A stretch of 64,000 bases of DNA from Hydrogenovibrio marinus. GTDB taxonomy: Bacteria > Pseudomonadota > Gammaproteobacteria > Thiomicrospirales > Thiomicrospiraceae. The DNA is taken from positions 1 to 64,000 of the forward strand of contig NZ_AP020335.1 of the NCBI RefSeq assembly GCF_013340845.1. The letters are read 5' to 3'. Of the stretch, positions 29,082 through 37,450 are shown in pieces. Each line of letters starts with the position of its first letter. Position 1 is the stretch's first letter. The notes beneath the pieces are model-generated. The model had not been told where the DNA came from. It was given only the letters and a program-made list of their open reading frames with translations, and ran no database searches. Position numbers and translations under genes: made by a program.

Positions 29082-29624
29082 TTAAGGCAAACGGCTTGGT
29101 AAAAGAGCTGGTTTATGGAACACCCAGTCCTGATTTTTCACTGGCGTATGGCAAGCGATGCAGCTGGCATGAGCGGATCCTTTGGCATCTGCAAAAGGCT
29201 TTTGCTCCATACCAACCCATCTGGCCCACCCCCAGCCATGGGTATCAGCCCATTTTTTGCTGTCTTTGAACATGAACTCCGCATGAACGAACTTACCAGG
29301 AACATCTGCTGTCGGCCAGTGTGGATCTTTCTCTTTTTTCCAAACGATTTTGCCTAATGCAGCGCCATCAGGCCATGGGTTGGTCTTGCCTTCCTCAATC
29401 GCCTTAATAGCCGCATCATTTCCTAACACCGCTCGCAGCGTTTTGTTGTCGTCACGGTTGGTAACAGAAATTAATTTCCAATCCTGATAGCCAGCCGGAA
29501 ATTCAATACCATCCACCGTTGGCGCTGGTAGTTTGTTGGTAGACTGGGCAAAAGAAGCTTGCATAGACAGGCTCAGTCCCAGAAAAACCATTGTTTTCAA
29601 GTTTAACATTTTGTGTAGTTTCAT
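29082..29624 (-). CDS. Cytochrome P460-like periplasmic haem protein
   Basis: A 180-residue exported protein with a signal peptide ending near SFAQS. One c-type haem site CIACH (155-159) lies close to the C-terminus. The layout (AGYQDWKLISVTNRDD, then GKIVWKKEKD, then CxxCH near the end) fits the cytochrome P460/c'-beta family. P460 oxidises hydroxylamine or NO through a Lys-haem crosslink; c'-beta members bind NO. Which applies cannot be read from sequence alone. GGAG seven bases before the ATG supports the start. It heads the operon P460-regulator-kinase. Confidence 0.82.
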   Translation of the reverse strand: MKLHKMLNLKTMVFLGLSLSMQASFAQSTNKLPAPTVDGIEFPAGYQDWKLISVTNRDDNKTLRAVLGNDAAIKAIEEGKTNPWPDGAALGKIVWKKEKDPHWPTADVPGKFVHAEFMFKDSKKWADTHGWGWARWVGMEQKPFADAKGSAHASCIACHTPVKNQDWVFHKPALLPSRLP

Positions 29625-29738
29625 TCCTTTTCTCCATGTGATGATTTAAAAAGGAATTTCATTATCGGGTTTGCTAACCCCTTAAATCCTCACGAAATTG
29701 TCACAAAACGTATTTTTTATCATTCCTCGCTTCACACC

Positions 29739-29756
29739 CCCAACCTGGTAGATTTT
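29739..29756 (-). repeat. 18-bp dispersed repeat, copy 6 (one mismatch)
   Basis: CCCAACCTGGTAGATTTT on the plus strand: one C-to-T change from the consensus. It lies between the divergent P460 and SulP genes, 73 bp upstream of the SulP start. Confidence 0.88.
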
Positions 29757-29829
29757 TGCCTTTGATTTGAGGATTTTGATAAACTTTTGTCTATCACTTC
29801 TTTGTTATCTATAGAGGAACATAGCGCCC

Positions 29830-31557
29830 ATGTTGCAAAACTGGTTCCCGAACTTACAGAGTTTTTGGCAAAGCCTTCTTCACCCTTCTGACCTGAAACC
29901 CAATGTTTTGGCAGGCTTGACTGTCGGTATCATCGCATTGCCTTTGTCGATGGCACTGGCGATTGCCATTGACGTGCCGCCACAGCATGGTCTTTACACC
30001 GCGATGATTGGCGGGGTGGTCATTGCCCTTTTCGGCGGTTCCAAAATCAATATTTCCGGGCCGACGGCAGCCTTTGTCGTGGTCTTACTGCCGATCGTTT
30101 ACCAATATGGATTGGGCGGTTTGCTGTTAAGTGGACTGATGGCGGGAATACTGCTCATCATCATGGGGCTGACCAATATGGGTCGCCTGATTGAAGTAGT
30201 ACCGTATCCTGTTACCGTCGGCTTCACCTCTGGGATTGCAGTGGTGATTGCAACCTTACAAATCAAAGATCTGCTTGGCTTGCCATTGCCGACACTAACC
30301 GGGCACTTCATTGAAAATGCGGGAACCATTCTTCAGTCATTGCCACAATTTCATTGGCAAGAGGCGCTGATCGGGTTACTGACACTGGTGACCTTTATCC
30401 TGTGGAGCAAACAGAAATCTTACATCCCACCTCACCTGATTGCCTTATTGGTCGGCACCCTCACCGCATTGGCACTACCCTATTTTCTGCCTGCCTTTCA
30501 GGTCGAAACCATTGGGTCACGCTTTCACTACCTGATGGATGGTGTTTCCGGTCAAGGGATTCCCCCTTTTCTGCCGGAATTGTCCTTGCCTTGGAATCAA
30601 CCCGGTGCTGACGGCAAACCCTTACATTTGTCTTTTGAGCTGATTCACGATTTACTGGGGCCAGCGATTACCATTGCGCTGTTGGGCTCGATTGAATCAC
30701 TGCTCTGTGCTGTCGTTGCCGATGGCATGACCGGAACCAAACATCAACCCAACAAGGAGTTAATAGGCCAAGGCATCGGCAATATTGTGGTGCCGTTTTT
30801 CGGCGGCATTCCTGCAACCGCGGCCATTGCCCGTACTGCCGCCAGTATTCGCTCCGGTGCTAGCTCACCGTTGGCCTCGGTGGTGCATGCTTTATTTGTA
30901 TTAGGTGCAATCGTCTTCTTTGCGCCGGTGTTATCGCACATCCCCATGGCAGCTTTGGCGGCACTGTTGATTATGGTGGCGTGGAACATGAGTGAGGCGA
31001 AACACTTTATCCGTATTTTGAAAATTGCACCGCGTGCTGATGTTGCCGTGTTGTTGACCTGTTTTTCTATCACCGTGTTGTTCGATATGGTCATGGCGGT
31101 CAGCATCGGCATGGGCTTGGCGGCACTGCTGTTTATCAGCCGCAGCATTCAGCTCACGGAAGTGAAAAAATGGGAACATCAATCCGAGCACCCGCATTTG
31201 AAAAATTTACCGAAAGAAGTGTTAGTCTATGACATCAACGGCCCATTATTTTTTGGTTCCGCTCAAAAGGCGTTACACAGTATGGCAACCGTCAACCCCG
31301 ACACTAAGGTCCTCATATTGGATATGAGCGACGTGTCTATGCTTGATATGAGTGCGATAATGGTCTTAGAAACGATTTATTCAAGGTTGCAAGCTCAAAA
31401 AATCGCTATCATTATTAATCAATGTAATGAAAGACTGATTTTAAAATTACAAAAAGCCGGCATCCATAAACAAACGGGAAGGGTAGATTTCTCCAAAAAC
31501 CTTGAAGAAGCCATCGAAATTGCCAAAAATAGTATGCTCAACCCGAAACTAGAATAG
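29830..31557 (+). CDS. SulP-family anion transporter with STAS domain
   Basis: A 575-residue permease: about 12-14 TM segments (residues 25-430) with the SulP signature near the start (LAGLTVGIIALPLSMALAIA, then GLYTAMIGGVVIALFGGS) and a cytoplasmic C-terminal STAS domain (about 450-560; DMSDVSMLDMSAIMVLE). Members carry sulfate, bicarbonate, chloride or dicarboxylates. In autotrophic Hydrogenovibrio-type bacteria some SulP proteins have been linked to dissolved inorganic carbon uptake, so bicarbonate is a reasonable candidate, but the sequence does not prove it. The zntB-like gene follows after 26 bp. Confidence 0.93.
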   Translation: MLQNWFPNLQSFWQSLLHPSDLKPNVLAGLTVGIIALPLSMALAIAIDVPPQHGLYTAMIGGVVIALFGGSKINISGPTAAFVVVLLPIVYQYGLGGLLLSGLMAGILLIIMGLTNMGRLIEVVPYPVTVGFTSGIAVVIATLQIKDLLGLPLPTLTGHFIENAGTILQSLPQFHWQEALIGLLTLVTFILWSKQKSYIPPHLIALLVGTLTALALPYFLPAFQVETIGSRFHYLMDGVSGQGIPPFLPELSLPWNQPGADGKPLHLSFELIHDLLGPAITIALLGSIESLLCAVVADGMTGTKHQPNKELIGQGIGNIVVPFFGGIPATAAIARTAASIRSGASSPLASVVHALFVLGAIVFFAPVLSHIPMAALAALLIMVAWNMSEAKHFIRILKIAPRADVAVLLTCFSITVLFDMVMAVSIGMGLAALLFISRSIQLTEVKKWEHQSEHPHLKNLPKEVLVYDINGPLFFGSAQKALHSMATVNPDTKVLILDMSDVSMLDMSAIMVLETIYSRLQAQKIAIIINQCNERLILKLQKAGIHKQTGRVDFSKNLEEAIEIAKNSMLNPKLE

Positions 31558-31583
31558 CCCTTCACCCTCATCAAGGAGATTGT

Positions 31584-32579
31584 ATGGCCGAACAAGTCGT
31601 CCAGGAAACCAGTGAAACAGGATTAATTCATGCATTCTTGATGAACGGTAAAGGCGGTGGTCGGTTATTGAGCTGGGAAGAGCTTCAAGATTGGACACCC
31701 GACCAAGGGAAAATCTGGGTTCACTTTGACTACACAGTTACCGCTACCCGCAGCTGGCTGGAAAGCGACAGTGGACTAGATCAAATTATTATCGACGCAC
31801 TCCTAACGGAAGACACTCGTCCCCGTACCACCAACATAGATGACGGCCTGTTGATTACGCTACGCGGTGTCAACAACAACCCCGGCGCCGACCCTGAAGA
31901 CATGGTATCTATCCGTATCTGGGCGGAAGCCGATCGCATCATCTCTACTCGCAAACGCAAACTGCTATCCGTCAAAGACTTGTTGCGCCAACTGGAACGC
32001 GGCAAAGGACCAAAAGACATGGCGGAGTTCATCGTCTATCTGACAGACAGGCTGGTCTGGCGCATGATTGATACGGTAGATCAACTTGAAGAACAAATCG
32101 ACGATATCGAAGACAAAGCCCTGACTGAAAACCCAAGTGATTTGCGCCATGACTTATCAGTGTTACGCCGTCAAACTATTGCCCTTCGCCGTTACTTGTC
32201 ACCGGAACGCGATGCCTTGACTAAAATCATGGTGGAGCAGGTGAGTTGGATTCAGGATATCCACCGCAGAAAAATGCGCGAAGTCGGTGAGCGCCTGATA
32301 CAGCACATTGAAGATATCGATGTGGTCAGAGAAAGAACCTCGGTAATGAACGAACAATTATTGAGCCGCTTGTCCGAACAGTTGAACCAGCGCATGTATG
32401 TGCTATCAATCTTATCTGCCATTTTCTTGCCTTTGGGGTTCCTGACCGGTTTATTGGGGGTCAACCTTGGCGGTATTCCTGGCGCTCAAGGCAACTCGGC
32501 CTTTTGGATCTTTGTCGGGCTCTTATGTTTGGTCGTCCTAGGCCAAGTGGCTGTCCTCAGGTGGAAAAAATGGTTATAG
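31584..32579 (+). CDS. zntB: CorA-family zinc transporter (ZntB type)
   Basis: A 331-residue CorA-superfamily protein: a large cytoplasmic N-terminal domain (about 1-265) with a long stalk helix, then two C-terminal TM helices separated by the selectivity loop GVNLGGIPGA. The GxN motif is followed by GGIPG rather than the CorA MPE, which marks the ZntB subgroup (Zn2+ transport). AAGGAGA precedes the ATG. It lies between SulP and APC permease genes, probably in one operon. Confidence 0.88.
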   Translation: MAEQVVQETSETGLIHAFLMNGKGGGRLLSWEELQDWTPDQGKIWVHFDYTVTATRSWLESDSGLDQIIIDALLTEDTRPRTTNIDDGLLITLRGVNNNPGADPEDMVSIRIWAEADRIISTRKRKLLSVKDLLRQLERGKGPKDMAEFIVYLTDRLVWRMIDTVDQLEEQIDDIEDKALTENPSDLRHDLSVLRRQTIALRRYLSPERDALTKIMVEQVSWIQDIHRRKMREVGERLIQHIEDIDVVRERTSVMNEQLLSRLSEQLNQRMYVLSILSAIFLPLGFLTGLLGVNLGGIPGAQGNSAFWIFVGLLCLVVLGQVAVLRWKKWL

Positions 32580-32613
32580 CATCTATGTCGACTAGGTCTT
32601 GCGGAGGCGCTAC

Positions 32614-33915
32614 ATGACCGAACCTGTCCGCAGTGTCAGCTTGCTTGGCGCACTTGCCATCGGTATCGGTGGCATGGTGGGGGGTGGTATTTTTGCCGTA
32701 TTGGGTGAAGCGGTTTCTTTGGCACATGGCGCGACGGCGGTTGCCTTCCTGGTCGCTGGTGCAGTCGCCTTATTAACCTCTTATGCCTACGCCAAGCTAT
32801 CGGTAACATTTCAAAGTCAGGGTGGAACAGTCGTTTTTATTGACAAGGCTTTCCGCCACAACATCCTATCAAGCAGTATGAATTTCATGCTATGGTTGAG
32901 TTATCTGGTAACGATTTCACTCTACGCCGTGGCTTTTTCCTCCTATGCCCAGACATTTTTTCCGAATGAACACTCCAATCTACTGAACCACTTTTTTATC
33001 ACCTTGGCGATTCTTCTGCCCACGTTGATCAATTGGATCAGTGCGGCTTTCGTCAGTCGCTCAGAAACCTTCATTGTCCTCATCAAAGTGTTTTTACTGG
33101 TGGTTATTATCGTCACCGGTGCGAGTTTTGTTGACCCAAAAGCTCTCGATCCTCATCAGTGGAAAGCACCCTTTTCCATCTTTGTGGCGGGGATGATTAT
33201 TTTCGTCGCCTATGAAGGATTTGAGTTGATTGCCAATTCCGCAGAAGAAATCAAAGACCCGGAGCGTAACTTGCCCCGCGCATTTTACGGCTCAATACTT
33301 TTCGTGATTTTGCTGTATGTGCTCATCGCCATCATCACCGTTGGCGCAGTACCCGAAGCACAACTGATGCAGGCAAAGGACTATGCGTTGGCATTGGCGG
33401 CGAAACCGGCAATGGGACAACTCGGCTTTACTTTGGTAGCAGTTGCTGCCCTGTTAGCGACTTTTTCCGCCATCAACGCCACCATATACGGCAATGCTCG
33501 CTTGGGTTACATCATCGCCAAAGAAGGCAATTTGCCGAAGTTCCTGGAGAAGGAAAAGCGTAACCAACCCTTTATGGCGACAGTCGCTACATCCGTACTC
33601 AGCTTGCTACTCGCCAATAGTATTTCTTTGAATGAAATCGCGATTATCGGCAGTGCAAGTTTCTTGCTGGTGTTTCTGATGGTCAATCTAAGTGCTTTAA
33701 AGCTCTATGACCAAATCCAAGGCAATCGCTGGATATTCTTCATTGCCGGTATGTCGAGCTTGGCGGCACTCATCACCTTACTGATACACACCTACGAAAC
33801 CCAAAAAGTGGCAGTACTTATTTTCTTTGCTTTCGTCTTACTGTCCGTCAGTTTCGAAGTGCTATATGGCCGTTGGGTGAGAGGTCATTTCTTCTATCGT
33901 TCTTATCCCCTTTAG
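32614..33915 (+). CDS. APC-superfamily amino acid permease
   Basis: A 433-residue permease with about twelve TM helices. The first helix carries the APC unwound motif IGIGGMVGGGIFAVLG, and helix 6 has FVAYEGFELIANSAEEI. The start at 32614 has GGAGG six bases upstream. The substrate is undetermined. It closes the SulP-zntB-permease operon; a repeat copy lies 92 bp after the stop. Confidence 0.9.
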   Translation: MTEPVRSVSLLGALAIGIGGMVGGGIFAVLGEAVSLAHGATAVAFLVAGAVALLTSYAYAKLSVTFQSQGGTVVFIDKAFRHNILSSSMNFMLWLSYLVTISLYAVAFSSYAQTFFPNEHSNLLNHFFITLAILLPTLINWISAAFVSRSETFIVLIKVFLLVVIIVTGASFVDPKALDPHQWKAPFSIFVAGMIIFVAYEGFELIANSAEEIKDPERNLPRAFYGSILFVILLYVLIAIITVGAVPEAQLMQAKDYALALAAKPAMGQLGFTLVAVAALLATFSAINATIYGNARLGYIIAKEGNLPKFLEKEKRNQPFMATVATSVLSLLLANSISLNEIAIIGSASFLLVFLMVNLSALKLYDQIQGNRWIFFIAGMSSLAALITLLIHTYETQKVAVLIFFAFVLLSVSFEVLYGRWVRGHFFYRSYPL

Positions 33916-34007
33916 CGGCGATTTACCACATAGAAACGGGCGCTTGAAAAAGATTCATTCAGGCCATAAACATTCCAAAAACAACGCATTGCTTTATTTT
34001 AAAATAT

Positions 34008-34025
34008 CCCAACCTGGCAGATTTT
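34008..34025 (-). repeat. 18-bp dispersed repeat, copy 7
   Basis: An exact copy (CCCAACCTGGCAGATTTT on the plus strand), 28 bp upstream of the RMD1-like gene. With copy 6 it brackets the SulP-zntB-permease operon in direct orientation. Confidence 0.9.
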
Positions 34026-34053
34026 CATGCTGTTATTACTTTACTAAGGAATC

Positions 34054-34881
34054 ATGATGAACACTTCATCGCCCGCTTCTAAAATCGCTCAGATTAACCT
34101 GCTGTCTGTTTATCTTCCCGCAGATTTCAGCCATATGGAGGTAGCGGATAAACTGAATATTCCTTTGAAAAAAGGAATTGAAGCCTCCTTCTACGCCGAA
34201 ATCACCGACACCTCGCCGAGCCGCTTTCTGTTCTTCACTCAGTTTGACGTCATCACCTTCGTCAATTGGCCGAAAGAAGATGTCAGCAAGGCGTTGAAGA
34301 AGCTCGGTTTAACGCAATCCTATGAGCAGGCGACGCTCTACCAAGACTACAACATCACTTTGAATACAGACGCCACCACCCCTTTTCACGTAGACAACAA
34401 CAAAATTGAGTTGCGCGAATTGAGCCTTTGGCCACTGATGATTGTCAGCTTGGTCATTGCGCAAAGTGTGGGTCTGGAGAAATTCGAAAAAGAGGTCGAC
34501 CGCTTTTACAGCAAAGGTCGAAATATGGTTGAGACCTCCACTTCCTTTAGCTGGATGAAGCGCCATGAGTTTGCCGACTATGCAATTGAATTAAGTCTTT
34601 TGCGCCATGATATGGTGCTGGATTTGATGCTGTTGGATAAGCCCAATATCCTTTGGGACAATGAAGCTTACGAGCAACTATACAACCGCTTGGCAGAACT
34701 CTTAGATCTTCAGGAACGTTTTGAGGTGGTGACTTATAAGCTCAACACGCTGAAAGAAGATATAACGATGATGATCGATCTTTATCAACACAAACACAGT
34801 TCTTTCTTGGAGTGGATCATTATTCTGCTGATTCTTGTGGAAGTATTCATGGGATTCTGGGAGATGTTTTTCAAGCATTAA
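34054..34881 (+). CDS. RMD1/YagE (DUF155) family protein
   Basis: A 275-residue protein of the family related to yeast Rmd1 and mitochondrial RMND1. Typical parts are FLFFTQFDVITFVNWP, the LIAQSVGLEKFEKEVD-like LVIAQSVGLEKFEKEVDR segment near residue 135, and LNTLKEDITMMIDLYQHKHSSFLEWIIILLILVEV at the end, where one TM helix anchors the C-terminus. The bacterial function is unknown. Two ATGs stand in tandem after AAGGA; the second (34057) is slightly better spaced. Confidence 0.82.
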   Translation: MMNTSSPASKIAQINLLSVYLPADFSHMEVADKLNIPLKKGIEASFYAEITDTSPSRFLFFTQFDVITFVNWPKEDVSKALKKLGLTQSYEQATLYQDYNITLNTDATTPFHVDNNKIELRELSLWPLMIVSLVIAQSVGLEKFEKEVDRFYSKGRNMVETSTSFSWMKRHEFADYAIELSLLRHDMVLDLMLLDKPNILWDNEAYEQLYNRLAELLDLQERFEVVTYKLNTLKEDITMMIDLYQHKHSSFLEWIIILLILVEVFMGFWEMFFKH

Positions 34882-35190
34882 AAGCGCGTTAAACAACGGA
34901 TTCATTTCGCTCTATCATGACGCGAATTGTTATAAATTGTTTCTATATTGGCAAGCTTAACGGCAAAAAACACTAGTAACTTCAACAACTTTAGGCTTAT
35001 CATTGAAAGTGGTGATGTCAGAATCTCTGACATCAAATATCAATTAAGTCAATTTTCACACCCATGTGGATAGCAATACCCACATTTCCATCATTGGTTC
35101 CCGCCAAGCTAAAGCTTTTGGGAATTTGTTTTTTGAACATCCTTGGTAAAAAGGATTGAACGTTTGTTCGAGAAAACTGGAGAGTCACCC
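34882..35190. other. Intergenic region, probable structured leader of the 30-aa gene
   Basis: 309 bp without a supported gene. It contains the inverted repeat at 35013-35035, a TGTGG/CCACA stem (about 35065-35083) and an ATCCTT/AAGGAT stem (about 35140-35157) close to the ribosome binding site of the 30-codon gene. I could not identify a known riboswitch or convincing promoter boxes. A 31-codon frame from 35064 lacks an RBS. Confidence 0.4.
35013..35035. promoter_or_regulatory. Perfect 10-bp inverted repeat
   Basis: TGATGTCAGA-ATC-TCTGACATCA: 10-bp arms and a three-base centre. There is no T-run. It could be an operator for a dimeric regulator, or the stem of an RNA hairpin, 155 bp upstream of the 30-codon gene. 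Confidence 0.6.
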
Positions 35191-35283
35191 ATGGAAGATT
35201 TAATTGCATCTAGCGGAGCGATTATGATGATTGCTCTGTGTGTTAGCCTCGTAGTAGCACTACGCGCTGCTATTCCTCAATAA
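35191..35283 (+). CDS. 30-residue single-pass membrane microprotein
   Basis: An ATG-to-TAA frame of 31 codons starting MEDLIASSGAIMM. Residues about 8-27 form one hydrophobic helix that contains a single Cys17 and Arg25 near the end; the C-terminus is AAIPQ. GGAGAG is placed six bases before the ATG, and a strong Rho-independent terminator begins 16 bp after the stop. Together these argue for a real, efficiently translated gene. I do not recognise a family. Small one-helix proteins often serve as accessory subunits of oxidases or transporters, but nothing here identifies a partner. Confidence 0.7.
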   Translation: MEDLIASSGAIMMIALCVSLVVALRAAIPQ

Positions 35284-35299
35284 GAAGTTGTTAACTAGG

Positions 35300-35328
35300 A
35301 AAAAAGCCCAGAATTTCTGGGCTTTTTT
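35300..35328 (+). terminator. Rho-independent terminator of the 30-aa gene
   Basis: Six A, the stem GCCCAGA/TCTGGGC and six T around a three-base loop. Confidence 0.92.
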
Positions 35329-35362
35329 GTTTATCGCAAAAGTTCAGCGATTGTCCAGACAA

Positions 35363-35388
35363 TAAAAAAACCAGCACAAGGCTGGTTT
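35363..35388 (-). terminator. Terminator of the Spy-like gene
   Basis: AAACCAGC-acaag-GCTGGTTT preceded on the plus strand by an A-run, which on the minus strand is a T-run after the stem. It lies about 35 bp beyond the stop of the minus-strand gene. Confidence 0.85.
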
Positions 35389-35420
35389 CAGGTTTCATTC
35401 AGCGATATGAAAAGCTGAAA

Positions 35421-35960
35421 TTATGAAGCCTTAGCGGCTGGTGCAGGCTTTGGCATCATTTTTTTCGGATGATGAAAGTTGTCCGCCAACATTGTGAACT
35501 GTTCTGGCGTCAATACAGAGCGTACGAACGCACGACATTTCAATTTAGCATGCATGATATCTGAGCGCACTTTCAAAGACTGCTCACCCACTTTGATGAT
35601 GTCTTTATCATCCTTGCCAGCCAATGCCATATTGCGAGCTTCTGCTTCCAAATGCATCACATTTTTGATCATGGCTTTAACATTTGGAAAATGCTCTTTG
35701 TGATATTTAGCCAATTTTTCATATTGCTCTTTAGTTAGCTTAAGCGGATTGCCGTGCGTGTAACTTCTTAGCAATTTCGGCATCAGGTTCGGCATAAAGT
35801 TCGCATGCAGTAGTTCATGATAAAACCCTTTGCCATTAGGCTTCTTCATCGGTTTTTCCATGGCTTTGGCAGGCGCAGGTGCTGGCTCTGCTGCTTGGGC
35901 AGATAGCGTAAACGCGCTGGTTGCAAAAACGAACAACACTAATTTCAAAAAACGTTTCAT
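35421..35960 (-). CDS. Exported Spy/CpxP-like helical protein
   Basis: A 179-residue periplasmic protein. The start at 35960 has GAGGG eight bases upstream and gives a signal peptide ending SAQAAEP; an upstream in-frame ATG (36008) would bury it. After an Ala/Pro/Lys-rich linker the body is helical, with two LTxEQ-type motifs (LTKEQYEKLAKYHKEH and LTPEQFTMLADN), which define Spy/CpxP and the heavy-metal resistance repressor-type family. These act as periplasmic chaperones or stress sensors. Several His/Met residues (HHPKKMMPKP) could bind metal. Confidence 0.75.
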   Translation of the reverse strand: MKRFLKLVLFVFATSAFTLSAQAAEPAPAPAKAMEKPMKKPNGKGFYHELLHANFMPNLMPKLLRSYTHGNPLKLTKEQYEKLAKYHKEHFPNVKAMIKNVMHLEAEARNMALAGKDDKDIIKVGEQSLKVRSDIMHAKLKCRAFVRSVLTPEQFTMLADNFHHPKKMMPKPAPAAKAS

Positions 35961-36261
35961 TAAAATTTCCCTCGTAAGGTAAAACAAGAAAAATCCAAAA
36001 TATGACAAAACTTAAGTGCCGCCGATTACCTGCATGAAGTGATTACCACTTCCTTCAAAATAATCAAAAGCCTTCACATCGGCTTATATCAGTTTTGGGT
36101 CAAGTAGAAGAAAAACCATGAGAACTCACAACGTGAACTCCTCAAAAAGTGAGAACCACAAATTTTTCGCCACTAGATTATTCCTAAAAAATGCTTTTTC
36201 AAAACTATTTTTCAACGGCGAATCAAAGTTCAATGATTTAGACAGGATTACACAAAATAAA
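35961..36261. other. Intergenic region without a recognisable feature
   Basis: 301 bp between two minus-strand genes. It is AT-rich, with many A and T runs. It presumably holds the promoter of the Spy-like gene, but I see no clear boxes, no terminator for the DUF3095 side, and no RNA gene. Confidence 0.4.
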
Positions 36262-37434
36262 TTAATGGACAGGTGCTTCTGACCCTAGTTTTATTTGGGC
36301 TTTGAGCTGTTTTGCCGCCACGGCATAACCACCATCAGCGGCATCGACAAAGTGGACGTGATCGGTTCCAGTCTTTTCGACAAGACAGGTAATTACTGCG
36401 GCATTGGTTTGATGGCAACCGTAAAAAAGAATACCCGCCCGATGTTGTTCTTCCAACCAGGACAACAGGTTTTGTAAATCAGATTGGTTGCAGGACATTA
36501 CTGTTTTGAAGTTATCGTCAAGTTTTTGATAATCGGTATTTTCTACCAAATCGGCCTTGTAGTCGCCCCATTCATACCCATTAACCGCCTTGTTGGTTTT
36601 TATCCAATAGACACCCACTAGGCTTTCCAGACGAATGCGAATCGCTGTTTTCAAACGATACCAAAGGTTGTGATGAAAACTTTTCGCGAGTGTCTCTGCC
36701 TTGAGCTTCTCGGCACTGAAACTTAATGACAAATTATCCTGACTTAATGGGTGGTGCTCAATTCGGTCACCCAACAACTCATCAACTTTTTGGGTCAGCT
36801 TCCGATAGAGCGCCAAGGTATCTTTGTTTTCCGCTAGTCGAGATTTAACCAACAGGCTAAAAGTGACTTGTTTGGGGCTTGGGATCTGGTTCCAACGACA
36901 TTCAAAACCGGAAAAGTCGGCATCTGAAATCGTGTCTTCCGATAATTCATAACCGAGGTGGCTTTTAACCAGTCCATCAGCTTCATCCATGCCGCCCCCC
37001 ATGAAAAAATACTGGGTCAGGTTCGGCGCACTTCGGTAACGACATAGATGTATTTTTTGCGTTAAAGCTTGATAAGGCACAATACCAACGCGAAGTTTTA
37101 AGTCCAGGCCATCTGAAGCGAGTTCTTGGCAACCGCGCAATGCGCGCCGGACTTTTTCCATCAACTCTGGTGGCAGACAAAAACTGGCACCATCGCCACC
37201 GAATACATAGGGAATTTTCTGAGGCTTAGTGGCATTCACCACCGCAGCGATGGTACTGCCACCAACGGCGTTTACATCACGATAGCGACCCTGCTCGATT
37301 GCTTTGGTTGAGTTCACCACATCGGTGACGACCACATACCAATCTTTAGGTAGCTCGGTATAGGCGTCACAATTGAGTGTTTGTTCGAGTCGGGTAAAGA
37401 GAGGAATGCTTTCCTCAAAGTCCTTTAAAGACAT
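36262..37434 (-). CDS. DUF3095 protein with nucleotide-cyclase-like N-terminus
   Basis: A 390-residue protein. VVVTDVVNSTKAIEQGRYRDVN (about residues 35-56) and YVFGGDGASFCLP (about 76-88) resemble the two metal-Asp segments of class III adenylyl/guanylyl cyclases (TDxxxST and GGDG). The remaining two thirds are specific to DUF3095 (RYRSAPNLTQYFFMGGGMDEAD; ILFYGCHQTNAAVITCLV; HFVDAADGGYA). Catalytic activity and product are unknown. I start at the ATG at 37434, just after the thrB stop; the frame opens further to 37467 inside thrB. Probably co-transcribed with thrB. Confidence 0.78.
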   Translation of the reverse strand: MSLKDFEESIPLFTRLEQTLNCDAYTELPKDWYVVVTDVVNSTKAIEQGRYRDVNAVGGSTIAAVVNATKPQKIPYVFGGDGASFCLPPELMEKVRRALRGCQELASDGLDLKLRVGIVPYQALTQKIHLCRYRSAPNLTQYFFMGGGMDEADGLVKSHLGYELSEDTISDADFSGFECRWNQIPSPKQVTFSLLVKSRLAENKDTLALYRKLTQKVDELLGDRIEHHPLSQDNLSLSFSAEKLKAETLAKSFHHNLWYRLKTAIRIRLESLVGVYWIKTNKAVNGYEWGDYKADLVENTDYQKLDDNFKTVMSCNQSDLQNLLSWLEEQHRAGILFYGCHQTNAAVITCLVEKTGTDHVHFVDAADGGYAVAAKQLKAQIKLGSEAPVH

Positions 37435-37450
37435 GCGCTTTGATAAGCCA

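Noticed and set aside
35064-35159. A second small frame (MWIAIPTFPSL...) upstream of the 30-codon gene
   Set aside because: It has no ribosome binding site and its start overlaps an RNA stem. It is better explained as leader sequence.
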